This document shows, in pieces, positions 17,963 to 26,348 of a stretch of 64,000 nucleotides of DNA; the first letter of the stretch is position 1, and each line of letters starts with the position of its first letter. Both the position numbers and the translations under genes were made by a program. The notes under the pieces are model-generated. The model made no database searches and had not been told where the DNA came from. It saw nothing but the letters and a program-made list of their open reading frames with translations. This stretch comes from Pseudomonas frederiksbergensis. GTDB taxonomy: Bacteria > Pseudomonadota > Gammaproteobacteria > Pseudomonadales > Pseudomonadaceae. The stretch is from assembly GCF_003732665.1 (NCBI RefSeq), contig NZ_MOBP01000006.1, positions 620,001 to 684,000 of the forward strand, written 5' to 3'.

Positions 17963-18058
17963 CCCTGTGGGAGCGGGCTTGCTCGCGAAGGCGGTGTGTC
18001 AGTCGATATCCATGTTGCCTGACACTCCGCCTTCGCGAGCAAGCCCGCTCCCACAGGG
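17963..18058. repeat. REP pair (REPIN)
   Basis: CCCTGTGGGAGCGGGCTTGC and its inverted copy flank a short centre containing CAGTCGATATCC. Confidence 0.88.
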
Positions 18059-18092
18059 GAATTGCCGTGTTTGGGGGAAAGTGGGAGGCATG

Positions 18093-18126
18093 AAAAAGGC
18101 GCGAACCTTACGGAACGCGCCTTTTT
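18093..18126. terminator. Terminator of the Pit gene (minus strand)
   Basis: AAAAAGGCGCG...CGCGCCTTTTT stem 16 bp past the pit stop; A and T runs on both sides make it usable on either strand. Confidence 0.88.
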
Positions 18127-18141
18127 CGTTGCAGCGACGGA

Positions 18142-19617
18142 TCAGCTACCCAGTGCCTTCGACGCCAGCCAGAACAGGCCGGCCGACAGGCCTACGGTGG
18201 CCGGCAGGGTCAGGACCCAGGCCAGCAGGATGGTCTTGACGGTGCCACCTTGCAGGCCGCTTTTGTTGGCGACCATGGTGCCGGCCACGCCCGAGGACAG
18301 GACGTGGGTGGTGGACACCGGCAGGCTGAAGATGTTGGCCAGCCCGATCATGCAGGCGGTGGTGATCTGCGCCGACATGCCCTGAGCGTAGGTCATGCCT
18401 TGCTTGCCGATCTTCTCGCCGATGGTCAGCACTACGCGTTTCCAGCCGACCATGGTGCCCAGGCCCAGGGCCAGAGCAACTGCCAGAATCACCCAGAACG
18501 GCGCGTATTCGGTGGTGGTGGTCAGGTCTTTGCGCAGTTTGTCCAGGTCAGCCTTTTCACGGGCGGCCAGGGTTGGCAACTTGCTGACTTTCTTCGCCGT
18601 GTCATCCAGGCAGAGCAGGTAGCGACGCACTTCGATGCGGCTTTCGGCCGTCAGCGAGTGGTAATCGGCTACACCCTTGAGGGTATCGAGCAGGGCGCTG
18701 ATGGTCGGTTCGGTCTGTTGCGGGTTGCAACGGAATTTCTCCGGCAGATCGCCTTCCACGCTTTTGCCCAGGGCCAGGAACTCACCCAGGGTGTCGGCGT
18801 TGCGCTTGTAGAACTGGCTCAAGTGCAAGGTCGCATCGCGGGTACGTTCGATCTGGTAAGTGGTGCTGCTCAGGTCGAGCACGAACTGCGCCGGCACGAT
18901 ACCGATCAACACCAGCATGATCAGGCCGATGCCTTTCTGGCCATCGTTGGAACCGTGCACGAAGCTCACGGCCATGGCCGAAATCACCAGTACAAGGCGG
19001 TTCCAGAACGGCGGGTGCTTCTTGTCGTCGAGCTTGCGGCGCTGGTCCGGCGTCTTGTGCATCTTCGACAGCGGGCGCCACCATTTAAGGCCAAGCAACA
19101 CCAGTGCGGCGACAATAAAGCCTGCCATCGGCGAGAACACCAGGGACGCGCCGATATCGATCGCCTTCTGCCAGTTCACGCCATCGGCCAACGGAATGTC
19201 GTTGATCAAGGCGTTGGCCAGGCCGACACCGAGGATCGAACCGATCAGCGTGTGGGAGCTGGAGGCGGGGATACCGAAGTACCAGGTGCCCAGGTTCCAG
19301 GTAATGGCGGCGGCGAGCAACGAGAACACCATGGCCAGTCCGTGTCCGGTGTTCACATTGATCAGCAGCTCTACCGGCAGCAAGTGGACGATGGCATACG
19401 CCACGCCCACACCGCCCAGCAGCACGCCAAGGAAGTTGAACACACCGGAAAAGAACACCGCCAGGTGAGGCGGCATGGCTTTGGTGTAGATAACAGTGGC
19501 CACCGCGTTTGCAGTGTCATGAAAGCCGTTGATGAACTCGAAGGCGAGGACAAAGGCCAGGGCGAGCAAGAGGCTCACAAGCACCCAAGCATCCAGTCCG
19601 CTGAATAAATCGATCAT
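18142..19617 (-). CDS. pitA: Inorganic phosphate transporter, Pit family
   Basis: Low-affinity proton-coupled phosphate (metal-phosphate) importer of the PHO4/Pit family, 491 residues, about ten membrane helices. The family signature appears twice: FEFINGFHDTANAVATVIYT (about 27-46) and VSFVHGSNDGQKGIGLIML in the middle; the C-terminal repeat contains GLANIFSLPVSTTHVLSSGVAGTM. A soluble loop (roughly residues 245-370) separates the halves, usual for the E. coli PitA-like subtype. Monocistronic with its own terminator; no Pho box was evident upstream. Confidence 0.93.
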   Translation of the reverse strand: MIDLFSGLDAWVLVSLLLALAFVLAFEFINGFHDTANAVATVIYTKAMPPHLAVFFSGVFNFLGVLLGGVGVAYAIVHLLPVELLINVNTGHGLAMVFSLLAAAITWNLGTWYFGIPASSSHTLIGSILGVGLANALINDIPLADGVNWQKAIDIGASLVFSPMAGFIVAALVLLGLKWWRPLSKMHKTPDQRRKLDDKKHPPFWNRLVLVISAMAVSFVHGSNDGQKGIGLIMLVLIGIVPAQFVLDLSSTTYQIERTRDATLHLSQFYKRNADTLGEFLALGKSVEGDLPEKFRCNPQQTEPTISALLDTLKGVADYHSLTAESRIEVRRYLLCLDDTAKKVSKLPTLAAREKADLDKLRKDLTTTTEYAPFWVILAVALALGLGTMVGWKRVVLTIGEKIGKQGMTYAQGMSAQITTACMIGLANIFSLPVSTTHVLSSGVAGTMVANKSGLQGGTVKTILLAWVLTLPATVGLSAGLFWLASKALGS

Positions 19618-19993
19618 GAAGGTTTTCTGACCCGGTCGTAAGGGGGCGCGATTATGCCAGAAAAGACTGGAAATCGATGCACTAGCTGCTCATCGGTAAC
19701 ATTCTTCAACGAATTAGTTTGTAGCAAAGCCCTAAGCCCCAGGTTTTTACTGGGTTTTGCAACTCGTTGATTTTATTTGAAAAGCTAGCAGCCACACGGG
19801 TTTCGCTCGAAGGCGCGAGGGGCGCAAAAGGTTGTATGAAATATCTGAGAAGAGGGTCGGACATGCGCCATTTGCCTCATCCGGTGGGTGAGGTGGCCGC
19901 TGCCCGCTTGTAGCGGGCGCGAAAGGCATGGTCGATACACCGCGCTTTTAGCGGATGCAGACGCAGACCCTTGAAGGGTTCAGGCCGGGCCGG
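19618..19993. other. Intergenic region, no gene seen
   Basis: Contains two modest hairpins (CCCAG...CTGGG followed by TTTT at 19739-19756, and GCCCGCTTGTAGCGGGC at 19902-19918). No ORF with an RBS and coding bias was found. Confidence 0.5.
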
Positions 19994-20194
19994 TCAAGGC
20001 TCTTCGGCTTTGAGTTCCTTTTCCATCTTCTGCAGTTCCTGGGTGAAGGCCTGATCCTGAACGGTGGCGCGTTTACGCCAGGGCTTGCGTTCCGGTTCGG
20101 GCTGGGCGGCGTAGGTGGTGACTTCCCCGCCGTAAACTTCCTTGTAACGTTGTTCCTGGCGCTCAAGTTCCGCGCGCAGTTCGTCTTTCGTCAC
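19994..20194 (-). CDS. Small charged hypothetical protein
   Basis: A 66-residue product starting at [23 protein letters not shown], then [23 protein letters not shown] and a Lys/Glu-rich end ([14 protein letters not shown]). It looks like two helices joined by a proline-rich linker. I take the GTG at 20194 (preceded by CAGGTAGC) because upstream residues of the open frame lack coding bias; an in-frame ATG at 20290 is the alternative. I believe homologues occur across fluorescent pseudomonads, without known function. Confidence 0.65.
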   Translation of the reverse strand: MTKDELRAELERQEQRYKEVYGGEVTTYAAQPEPERKPWRKRATVQDQAFTQELQKMEKELKAEEP

Positions 20195-20848
20195 AGTGCT
20201 ACCTGATTGAGTTGAGATAAATTCTGGTGAATCGCACTGCATCGAGTTAATTGACCACGTTCGTCGAAAGGACAATACCTGAAGGGGCATCGGCTTTTTA
20301 ACGACCTAATGATCAACAGTTCCATGTTGCAGGCGGCCACGGCACCAGATAAATACAGCTGACGTAGCTTCAGTATCCTGTTTCAGCCAGCGCGTTGGCG
20401 GTGCATATCAAATGAACGTCAGGCGCTTGCTGCGGGCGGCGGCGATGGGACATCGCGCTCCGGGTGGCGTAATCGGCAAGTAAGAAACCGGGGGCCACTG
20501 AGGTGCATTATAGCCGTCGATTCGAAGAACACTATCACCCGAGAGTTAAAAGTGCTGCCTGATGTGTGATGATTTTGTTACTCGTAACTTTTAGCGGTAA
20601 TAAGGGTACGACTTTTCAGCGACCTGTTTCTGACGCCAACAAGTCGGGCAAGTTCGGTTCATTACTTCAGCCCTTTAAGTCTGCAACGGTTCAAGAGTAA
20701 GAATATTTAACAGCACGCCTGCGACAGGCAGGCGATTGCGATTATCGGTCGACGGTTCGATAATCGCCCAATCTTGCTGCCTGCCGCTTGTGCATCAACC
20801 GGGAGCCGCTTGTAATAGCCATTGATCCGTGTAGGAAAAGGACCTGAT
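20195..20848. other. Long AT-richer intergenic region upstream of pcaR
   Basis: A 654-bp stretch. It holds a consensus -10 on the minus strand (TATAAT, positions 20512-20507) that could drive the small minus-strand gene with a leader of about 300 nt, and a PcaR-type inverted repeat at 20738-20769. A 27-codon minus-strand reading frame (MSHRRRPQQAPDVH...), preceded by CGGAG, lies within the possible leader; I do not call it a gene. A small RNA is possible but unproven. Confidence 0.5.
20738..20769 (+). promoter_or_regulatory. PcaR-type operator before pcaR
   Basis: GCGATTATC (20738-20746) and GATAATCGC (20759-20767) form an inverted repeat. The right half reads GTTCGATAATCGCCC, one base from the PcaR site known in P. 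putida (GTTCGATAATCGCAC). It lies 80 bp upstream of pcaR and suggests autoregulation. Confidence 0.75.
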
Positions 20849-21691
20849 ATGAACGATCAACTGCGCAACTCCTTCGCTTCAGTGGCGCCGCCGATCGTGG
20901 CCTCGCCGGCCAAGCGTATCCAGGCCATGACCGGTGACCCGGACTTCATGACGTCCCTGGCTCGTGGCCTGGCGGTGGTGCAAGCGTTCCAGGAGCGCAA
21001 GCGCCACCTGACCATCGCCCAGATCAGCCACCGCACGGAAATTCCCCGCGCTGCGGTGCGACGTTGCCTGCATACCCTGATCAAACTCGGCTACGCCACC
21101 ACGGACGGTCGCACCTATTCGCTGCTGCCCAAAGTCCTGACCCTGGGCCATGCCTACGTGTCTTCGACGCCGCTGGCGGTTTCTGCCCAGCCGTATCTGG
21201 ACCGCATGAGCGAGCAACTGCACGAGGCGTGCAACATGGCGACCCTGGAAGGTGATGACATTCTGTACATCGCCCGCTCGGCAACCACTCAGCGCCTGAT
21301 TTCCGTGGACTTGTCGGTCGGTGGGCGTTTGCCGGCCTATTGCACGTCCATGGGCCGGATTCTGCTCGCGGCCCTGGACGACACGACCCTGGGCGAATAC
21401 CTCGATCACGCGGAGTTTCAAGCCAAGACCAGCCGCACCCTGCACACCCCCGAGGCCTTGCTCGAATGCCTGCAAGAGGTGCGTCAGCAAGGTTGGTGCA
21501 TCGTCGATCAGGAACTGGAACAAGGCCTGCGCTCGATTGCGGTTCCGGTGTATGACGCGTCCGGCCAGGTGGTGGCGGCGCTGAATGTCAGTACCCATGC
21601 CGGGCGGGTCAGCCGCAACGAGCTGGAGCAAAGGTTCTTGCCGGGTTTGTTGAGTGCCAGCCGCGATCTGAGCGCGCAGCTCTTTGCCTAA
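20849..21691 (+). CDS. pcaR: IclR-family regulator of protocatechuate catabolism PcaR
   Basis: Regulator of the beta-ketoadipate pathway that responds to beta-ketoadipate; 280 residues. An N-terminal winged HTH spans about residues 35-95 (SLARGLAVVQAFQERKRHLTIAQIS..TEIPRAAVRRCLHTLIKLGYA) and an IclR effector domain follows, with VGGRLPAYCTSMGRILLAA and a C-terminal block (LNVSTHAGRVS). I start at the ATG at 20849, preceded by AGGAAAAGGACC, giving MNDQLRNSF; an earlier in-frame ATG at 20822 adds nine residues. It heads the pca cluster and its binding motif occurs at three promoters here. Confidence 0.95.
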   Translation: MNDQLRNSFASVAPPIVASPAKRIQAMTGDPDFMTSLARGLAVVQAFQERKRHLTIAQISHRTEIPRAAVRRCLHTLIKLGYATTDGRTYSLLPKVLTLGHAYVSSTPLAVSAQPYLDRMSEQLHEACNMATLEGDDILYIARSATTQRLISVDLSVGGRLPAYCTSMGRILLAALDDTTLGEYLDHAEFQAKTSRTLHTPEALLECLQEVRQQGWCIVDQELEQGLRSIAVPVYDASGQVVAALNVSTHAGRVSRNELEQRFLPGLLSASRDLSAQLFA

Positions 21692-21694
21692 GCT

Positions 21695-21727
21695 GTTCGA
21701 TAAACGCACAGAGTTGCGTTTATCGAA
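21695..21727 (+). promoter_or_regulatory. PcaR-type operator before pcaK
   Basis: GTTCGATAAACGCAC (21695-21709) with perfect inverted arms TTCGATAAACGC / GCGTTTATCGAA around an 8-bp spacer. A -35-like TTGACG (21728-21733) and -10-like TTAATG (21751-21756) follow with 17-bp spacing. Confidence 0.75.
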
Positions 21728-21858
21728 TTGACGCTGTTTCCCTCGGATCATTAATGTCGCGGCAGCGTCATCCGGCGCGGTCGACCTCGGTCACGCCGGA
21801 CGATGACCCCCCATAATAATGAGAAGAGGCCACGCGTTCGTTGCGTGGAATAAAAATA

Positions 21859-23205
21859 ATGAACCAGCCTCAGTCCGCTGTTGGTAACTGCCTCGACGTG
21901 CAGTCCTTTATCAATGCCCAACCCATCTCGCGCTACCAGTGGCGAGTGGTGATCCTGTGTTTCCTGATTGTCTTCCTCGATGGCCTCGACACCGCGGCCA
22001 TGGGCTTCATCGCGCCGGCTCTGTCCCAGGACTGGGGCATCGACCGCGCCAGTCTCGGCCCGGTGATGAGTGCCGCGCTGATCGGCATGGTCTTCGGCGC
22101 ACTGGGTTCCGGACCATTGGCTGACCGCTTCGGGCGAAAAATCGTACTGGTGGGCGCGGTATTTCTGTTCGGCATTTTCAGCCTGGCCTCGGCCTACAGC
22201 AGCAATGTCGATCAATTGCTGGTGCTGCGTTTCCTCACCGGCCTGGGCCTGGGCGCCGGCATGCCCAACGCCACCACGCTGCTGTCGGAATACACCCCTG
22301 AGCGCAAGAAATCCCTGCTGGTGACCAGCATGTTCTGCGGCTTCAACCTCGGCATGGCGGGGGGCGGGTTTATCTCGGCCAAGTTGATCCCGGCATTCGG
22401 CTGGCACAGCCTGTTGTTGATCGGTGGAATTTTGCCGCTGATCCTTGCCGTCGTGCTGTTGTTCTGGCTGCCGGAATCGGCGCGCTACCTTGTCGTGCGT
22501 AACCGCGGCACCGACAAAGTGCGCAAGACCCTGGCGCCGATTGACCCCGTGGTGGTTGCCCAGGCCTCGAGTTTCAGTGTGCCGGAACAGAAAACCGTGA
22601 AAGCACGCAATGTGTTCGCGGTGATTTTCTCCGGCACCTACAGCACCGGCACCTTGCTGCTGTGGCTGACCTACTTCATGGGCCTGGTGATCGTTTACCT
22701 GCTGACCAGTTGGTTGCCGACACTGATGCGCGACAGCGGCGCGAGCATGGAGCAGGCGGCGTTTATTGGCGCGTTGTTCCAGTTCGGCGGGGTGCTGAGC
22801 GCCGTTGGCGTGGGCTGGGCGATGGACCGGTTCAATCCGCACAAGGTGATCGGCACTTTTTACCTGCTGGCCGGGGTGTTTGCCTACGCGGTGGGGCAGA
22901 GCCTGGGGCATATCACGGTGTTGGCGACGTTGGTGCTGGTGGCCGGGATGTGCGTCAACGGCGCGCAATCGGCGATGCCTTCCCTGGCGGCGCGGTTTTA
23001 CCCGACCCAGGGCCGGGCGACCGGGGTGTCGTGGATGCTCGGGATCGGCCGCTTCGGCGCGATCCTCGGGGCGTGGATGGGTGCAACGTTGTTGGGCCTG
23101 GGCTGGAATTTCGAACAGGTGCTGACGGCGCTGGTGATCCCGGCGGCATTGGCGACCACGGCGGTGGTGATCAAGGGCATGGTCAGTCATGCGGATGCGA
23201 CCTGA
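21859..23205 (+). CDS. pcaK: 4-hydroxybenzoate/protocatechuate MFS transporter PcaK
   Basis: Aromatic acid:H+ symporter (AAHS family), 448 residues, 12 helices, inner membrane. The helix-1 signature VFLDGLDTAAMGFIAPALS carries the aspartates needed for transport in PcaK; the loop GPLADRFGRK after helix 2 and LVTSMFCGFNLGMAGGGF in helix 5 also fit. It imports 4-hydroxybenzoate or protocatechuate and is reported to aid chemotaxis in P. putida. I chose the ATG at 21859 (MNQPQSAVGN); the RBS is weak (CGTGGAAT). It follows pcaR and its own PcaR-type box, and ends before a REP pair. Confidence 0.93.
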   Translation: MNQPQSAVGNCLDVQSFINAQPISRYQWRVVILCFLIVFLDGLDTAAMGFIAPALSQDWGIDRASLGPVMSAALIGMVFGALGSGPLADRFGRKIVLVGAVFLFGIFSLASAYSSNVDQLLVLRFLTGLGLGAGMPNATTLLSEYTPERKKSLLVTSMFCGFNLGMAGGGFISAKLIPAFGWHSLLLIGGILPLILAVVLLFWLPESARYLVVRNRGTDKVRKTLAPIDPVVVAQASSFSVPEQKTVKARNVFAVIFSGTYSTGTLLLWLTYFMGLVIVYLLTSWLPTLMRDSGASMEQAAFIGALFQFGGVLSAVGVGWAMDRFNPHKVIGTFYLLAGVFAYAVGQSLGHITVLATLVLVAGMCVNGAQSAMPSLAARFYPTQGRATGVSWMLGIGRFGAILGAWMGATLLGLGWNFEQVLTALVIPAALATTAVVIKGMVSHADAT

Positions 23206-23242
23206 GGGCAGGATCCAAAAGGGGCGTTGACGGTTAGGGCCT

Positions 23243-23310
23243 CTTCGCGGGCAAGCCTCGCTCCTACAGGGAAATGCACATCCCTGTAGGAGCGAGGCTT
23301 GCCCGCGAAG
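23243..23310. repeat. REP pair, 'GTAGGAGCGAGGCTTGCC' subtype
   Basis: CTTCGCGGGCAAGCCTCGCT and its inverted copy lie only 16 bp apart; this forms a long hairpin beyond pcaK. Confidence 0.88.
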
Positions 23311-23341
23311 CTTTTAAGGATCGATAGCCAGACAACAATCT

Positions 23342-23372
23342 GTTCGATAAACGAACACTCAGTCGATTATCG
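23342..23372 (+). promoter_or_regulatory. PcaR-type operator before pcaIJFHG
   Basis: GTTCGATAAACGAAC (23342-23356) plus an inverted CGATTATCG (23364-23372), 100-130 bp upstream of pcaI. Same motif family as the boxes at pcaR and pcaK. Confidence 0.72.
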
Positions 23373-23474
23373 GATTGTTTGGCGATTTTGAGCGGCTTAC
23401 TCTTCAGTGACTCCGGCGCTGAACCTCGCGCCTTTTTCTTCCACTGTCGATCCACACCAAACGGAGCCTGCCCC

Positions 23475-24332
23475 ATGGCTGAAATCCTTTCGCTGCACGA
23501 TGCGGTGAAGCAATTCGTCAACGACGGCGATACCGTCGCGCTCGAAGGCTTCACTCACCTGATTCCGACGGCGGCGGGTCATGAAATCATTCGCCAGGGC
23601 AAGAAAGATCTGACGCTGGTACGGATGACACCTGACCTGATCTACGACCAGTTGATCGGCGCCGGGTGTGCCCGCAAGCTGATCTTCTCCTGGGGCGGCA
23701 ACCCTGGCGTGGGCTCGCTGCACCGTTTGCGTGATGCCGTCGAGAAGCAGTGGCCGCACCCGCTGGAAATCGAAGAACACAGCCACGCTGACCTGGCCAA
23801 TGCCTACGTCGCTGGCGCCTCCGGCCTACCGTTCGCCGTGTTGCGGGCCTACGCCGGTTCCGACCTGCCGAAGGTCAACCCGCTGATCAAAACCGTGACC
23901 TGCCCGTTCACCGGCGAAGTGCTGGCCGCCGTGCCTTCGGTGCGGCCGGACGTCACCGTGATTCACGCGCAGAAAGCCGACCGCAAAGGCAACGTGCTGC
24001 TGTGGGGCATCCTCGGGGTGCAGAAAGAAGCAGCGCTGGCGGCCAAGCGTTGCATCGTTACCGTCGAGGAAATCGTCGACGACCTCAACGCGCCAATGAA
24101 TTCCTGCGTGCTGCCAACCTGGGCCTTGAGCGCGGTTTGCCACGTCCCTGGCGGCGCGCATCCGTCCTACGCCCACGGTTACAACGAGCGCGATAACCGC
24201 TTCTACCAGGCCTGGGACCCGATTGCCCGGGACCGCGACACCTTCACCGCGTGGATCAACGAGTACATCCACGGCTGCGCTGACTTCAGCGAGTTCCAGG
24301 CCAAGCTGGCCGCTGCTTCGGAGGCCAAGTAA
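23475..24332 (+). CDS. pcaI: 3-oxoadipate CoA-transferase subunit A (CatI-type)
   Basis: Alpha subunit of the enzyme that moves CoA from succinyl-CoA to beta-ketoadipate; 285 residues. The N-terminus MAEILSLHDAVKQFVNDGDT and the block VIHAQKADRKGNVLLWGILG are typical of family I CoA-transferase A subunits. At 285 residues it is of the longer CatI type (as in P. knackmussii B13), not the 231-residue P. putida PcaI. The start ATG at 23475 is the only one consistent with the family; the RBS is weak (GGAGCC, 9 bp upstream). The stop overlaps the pcaJ start by one base (TAATG), coupling the two subunits. Confidence 0.93.
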   Translation: MAEILSLHDAVKQFVNDGDTVALEGFTHLIPTAAGHEIIRQGKKDLTLVRMTPDLIYDQLIGAGCARKLIFSWGGNPGVGSLHRLRDAVEKQWPHPLEIEEHSHADLANAYVAGASGLPFAVLRAYAGSDLPKVNPLIKTVTCPFTGEVLAAVPSVRPDVTVIHAQKADRKGNVLLWGILGVQKEAALAAKRCIVTVEEIVDDLNAPMNSCVLPTWALSAVCHVPGGAHPSYAHGYNERDNRFYQAWDPIARDRDTFTAWINEYIHGCADFSEFQAKLAAASEAK

Positions 24333-25111
24333 TGACCTACACCACCAATGAAATGATGACCGTCGCCGCCGCCCGCCGTTTGAAGAACGGTTCGGTGTGC
24401 TTCGTCGGCATCGGCCTGCCGTCGAAAGCGGCCAACCTGGCGCGGCTGACTTCCTCGCCGGATGTCGTCCTTATCTACGAATCGGGTCCGATCGGTGCCA
24501 AGCCAAGCGTACTGCCATTGTCGATCGGCGACGGTGAGCTGGCGGAAACCGCCGACACGGTGGTGCCGACCGGTGAGATTTTTCGCTATTGGTTGCAGGG
24601 CGGACGCATCGACGTCGGTTTTCTCGGTGCGGCGCAGGTTGACCGCTTCGGCAATATCAACACCACGGTCGTCGGCGATTATCACCAGCCGAAAGTCCGC
24701 CTGCCGGGTGCCGGTGGCGCGCCGGAAATTGCCGGTTCGGCCAAGAGCGTGCTGATCATCCTTAAACAGTCGGCGCGTTCGTTTGTCGACAAACTCGACT
24801 TCATTACCTCGGTCGGCCACGGCGAGGGCGGCGATTCGCGCAAGCGTCTGGGCCTGCCCGGCGCCGGGCCGGTGGGCATCATTACCGACCTGTGCATCAT
24901 GGAGCCGGAAGCTGAAACCCATGAATTCGTGGTCACCGCGCTGCACCCAGGCGTGACCCGGGAACAAGTCACGGCGGCCACCGGTTGGGCGATTCGATTT
25001 GCCGAGCACGTTGAAAACACCGCCGAGCCCACCGAGACTGAACTCAAAGCGCTTAGGGACCTGGAAGCCCGCACCGCTGCGGCCCACGGCCAAGCACCCG
25101 GAGAAGCCTGA
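24332..25111 (+). CDS. pcaJ: 3-oxoadipate CoA-transferase subunit B (CatJ-type)
   Basis: Beta subunit, 259 residues. It carries the active-site region: VLIYESGPIGAKPSVLPLSIGDGEL contains the ESGPIGA segment whose glutamate forms the acyl-CoA intermediate in this family (ENG/ESG motif). GFLGAAQVDRFGNINTTVVGDY is also diagnostic. It overlaps pcaI upstream and pcaF downstream (TGATG) by one base each, so I-J-F are translationally coupled. Cytoplasmic; completes the next-to-last pathway step with PcaI. Confidence 0.93.
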   Translation: MTYTTNEMMTVAAARRLKNGSVCFVGIGLPSKAANLARLTSSPDVVLIYESGPIGAKPSVLPLSIGDGELAETADTVVPTGEIFRYWLQGGRIDVGFLGAAQVDRFGNINTTVVGDYHQPKVRLPGAGGAPEIAGSAKSVLIILKQSARSFVDKLDFITSVGHGEGGDSRKRLGLPGAGPVGIITDLCIMEPEAETHEFVVTALHPGVTREQVTAATGWAIRFAEHVENTAEPTETELKALRDLEARTAAAHGQAPGEA

Positions 25112-26313
25112 TGCGTGACGTTTATATCTGCGATGCGATTCGCACCCCCATCGGCCGGTTCGGCGGTGGCTTGTCGGCGGTTCGTGCCGACGACCTGGCC
25201 GCCGTGCCGATCAAGGCGCTGATGGACCGCAACCCCTCGGTGGACTGGAGCGCGGTGGACGAGGTGTTTCTGGGCTGCGCCAACCAGGCCGGCGAAGACA
25301 ACCGCAACGTGGCGCGCATGGCGCTGTTGCTGGCAGGGCTGCCGGAAAGCATTCCCGGCGTCACCCTCAATCGCCTCTGCGCTTCGGGCATGGACGCCAT
25401 TGGCACCGCGTTCCGCGCCATTGCCAGCGGCGAGATGGAACTGGCGATTGCTGGCGGCGTCGAGTCGATGTCCCGCGCACCCTTCGTGATGGGCAAGGCC
25501 GACGCGGCGTTCTCGCGCAACATGAAGCTGGAAGACACCACCATCGGTTGGCGCTTTATCAACCCGTTGATGAAAGCCCAATACGGCGTCGATGCGATGC
25601 CGCAAACCGCCGATAACGTGGCCGACGATTACGAAGTATCCCGGGAGGATCAGGACGCGTTCGCCCTGCGCAGCCAACAGCGCACCGCCGCCGCTCAGGC
25701 TGCAGGATTTTTCGCCGAAGAAATCGTTGAAGTGCGGATTGCCCACAAGAAAGGGGAAGCGGTCGTCACCCAGGACGAGCATCCTCGTGCCGATACCACC
25801 CTGGAAACACTGGCCAAACTCAAGCCAGTCAACGGCCCGGACAAAACCGTCACCGCCGGCAATGCCTCGGGCGTGAACGACGGCGCTGCGGCGATGATCC
25901 TGGCGTCTGCTGAAGCGGTGAAAAAACATGGTCTGACCGCCCGGGCCAAAGTGCTCGGCATGGCCAGCGCCGGGGTTGCCCCTCGCATCATGGGCATTGG
26001 CCCGGTGCCGGCGGTACGCAAACTCACCGAGCGCCTGGGCCTGGCCGTCAGCGATTTCGACGTGATCGAACTCAACGAAGCTTTCGCCAGCCAAGGCTTG
26101 GCGGTGCTGCGTGAACTGGGGCTGGCGGACGACGCGGCTCAGGTCAACCCGAACGGCGGCGCCATTGCCTTGGGCCATCCGTTGGGTATGAGCGGCGCGC
26201 GGCTGGTCCTGACCGCGTTGCATCAACTGGAAAAGACCGGTGGCAAGAAAGGTCTGGCGACCATGTGTGTCGGCGTCGGCCAGGGTCTGGCGTTGGCGAT
26301 TGAACGCGTCTGA
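25111..26313 (+). CDS. pcaF: 3-oxoadipyl-CoA thiolase PcaF
   Basis: Thiolase of 400 residues that cleaves beta-ketoadipyl-CoA with CoA into succinyl-CoA and acetyl-CoA, the last pathway step. The nucleophile is Cys90 (LNRLCASGMDAIG), His356 lies in GGAIALGHPLGMSGAR and Cys386 in MCVGVGQG, so the catalytic set is complete. The N-terminus (RDVYICDAIRTPIGRFGGGLS) is typical of the PcaF/PaaJ branch. It sits between the transferase and dioxygenase genes, 35 bp before pcaH. Confidence 0.95.
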   Translation: MRDVYICDAIRTPIGRFGGGLSAVRADDLAAVPIKALMDRNPSVDWSAVDEVFLGCANQAGEDNRNVARMALLLAGLPESIPGVTLNRLCASGMDAIGTAFRAIASGEMELAIAGGVESMSRAPFVMGKADAAFSRNMKLEDTTIGWRFINPLMKAQYGVDAMPQTADNVADDYEVSREDQDAFALRSQQRTAAAQAAGFFAEEIVEVRIAHKKGEAVVTQDEHPRADTTLETLAKLKPVNGPDKTVTAGNASGVNDGAAAMILASAEAVKKHGLTARAKVLGMASAGVAPRIMGIGPVPAVRKLTERLGLAVSDFDVIELNEAFASQGLAVLRELGLADDAAQVNPNGGAIALGHPLGMSGARLVLTALHQLEKTGGKKGLATMCVGVGQGLALAIERV

Positions 26314-26348
26314 GCGCCGCCGACTAATAAGAACAGAGGAAAAGCGAA

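Noticed and set aside
20352..20428. 27-codon minus-strand frame (MSHRRRPQQ...)
   Set aside because: Has an RBS-like CGGAG but no conservation evidence available; mentioned only as a possible leader peptide.
21751..23190. 479-residue minus-strand ORF opposite pcaK
   Set aside because: Antisense shadow of a clear MFS transporter gene.
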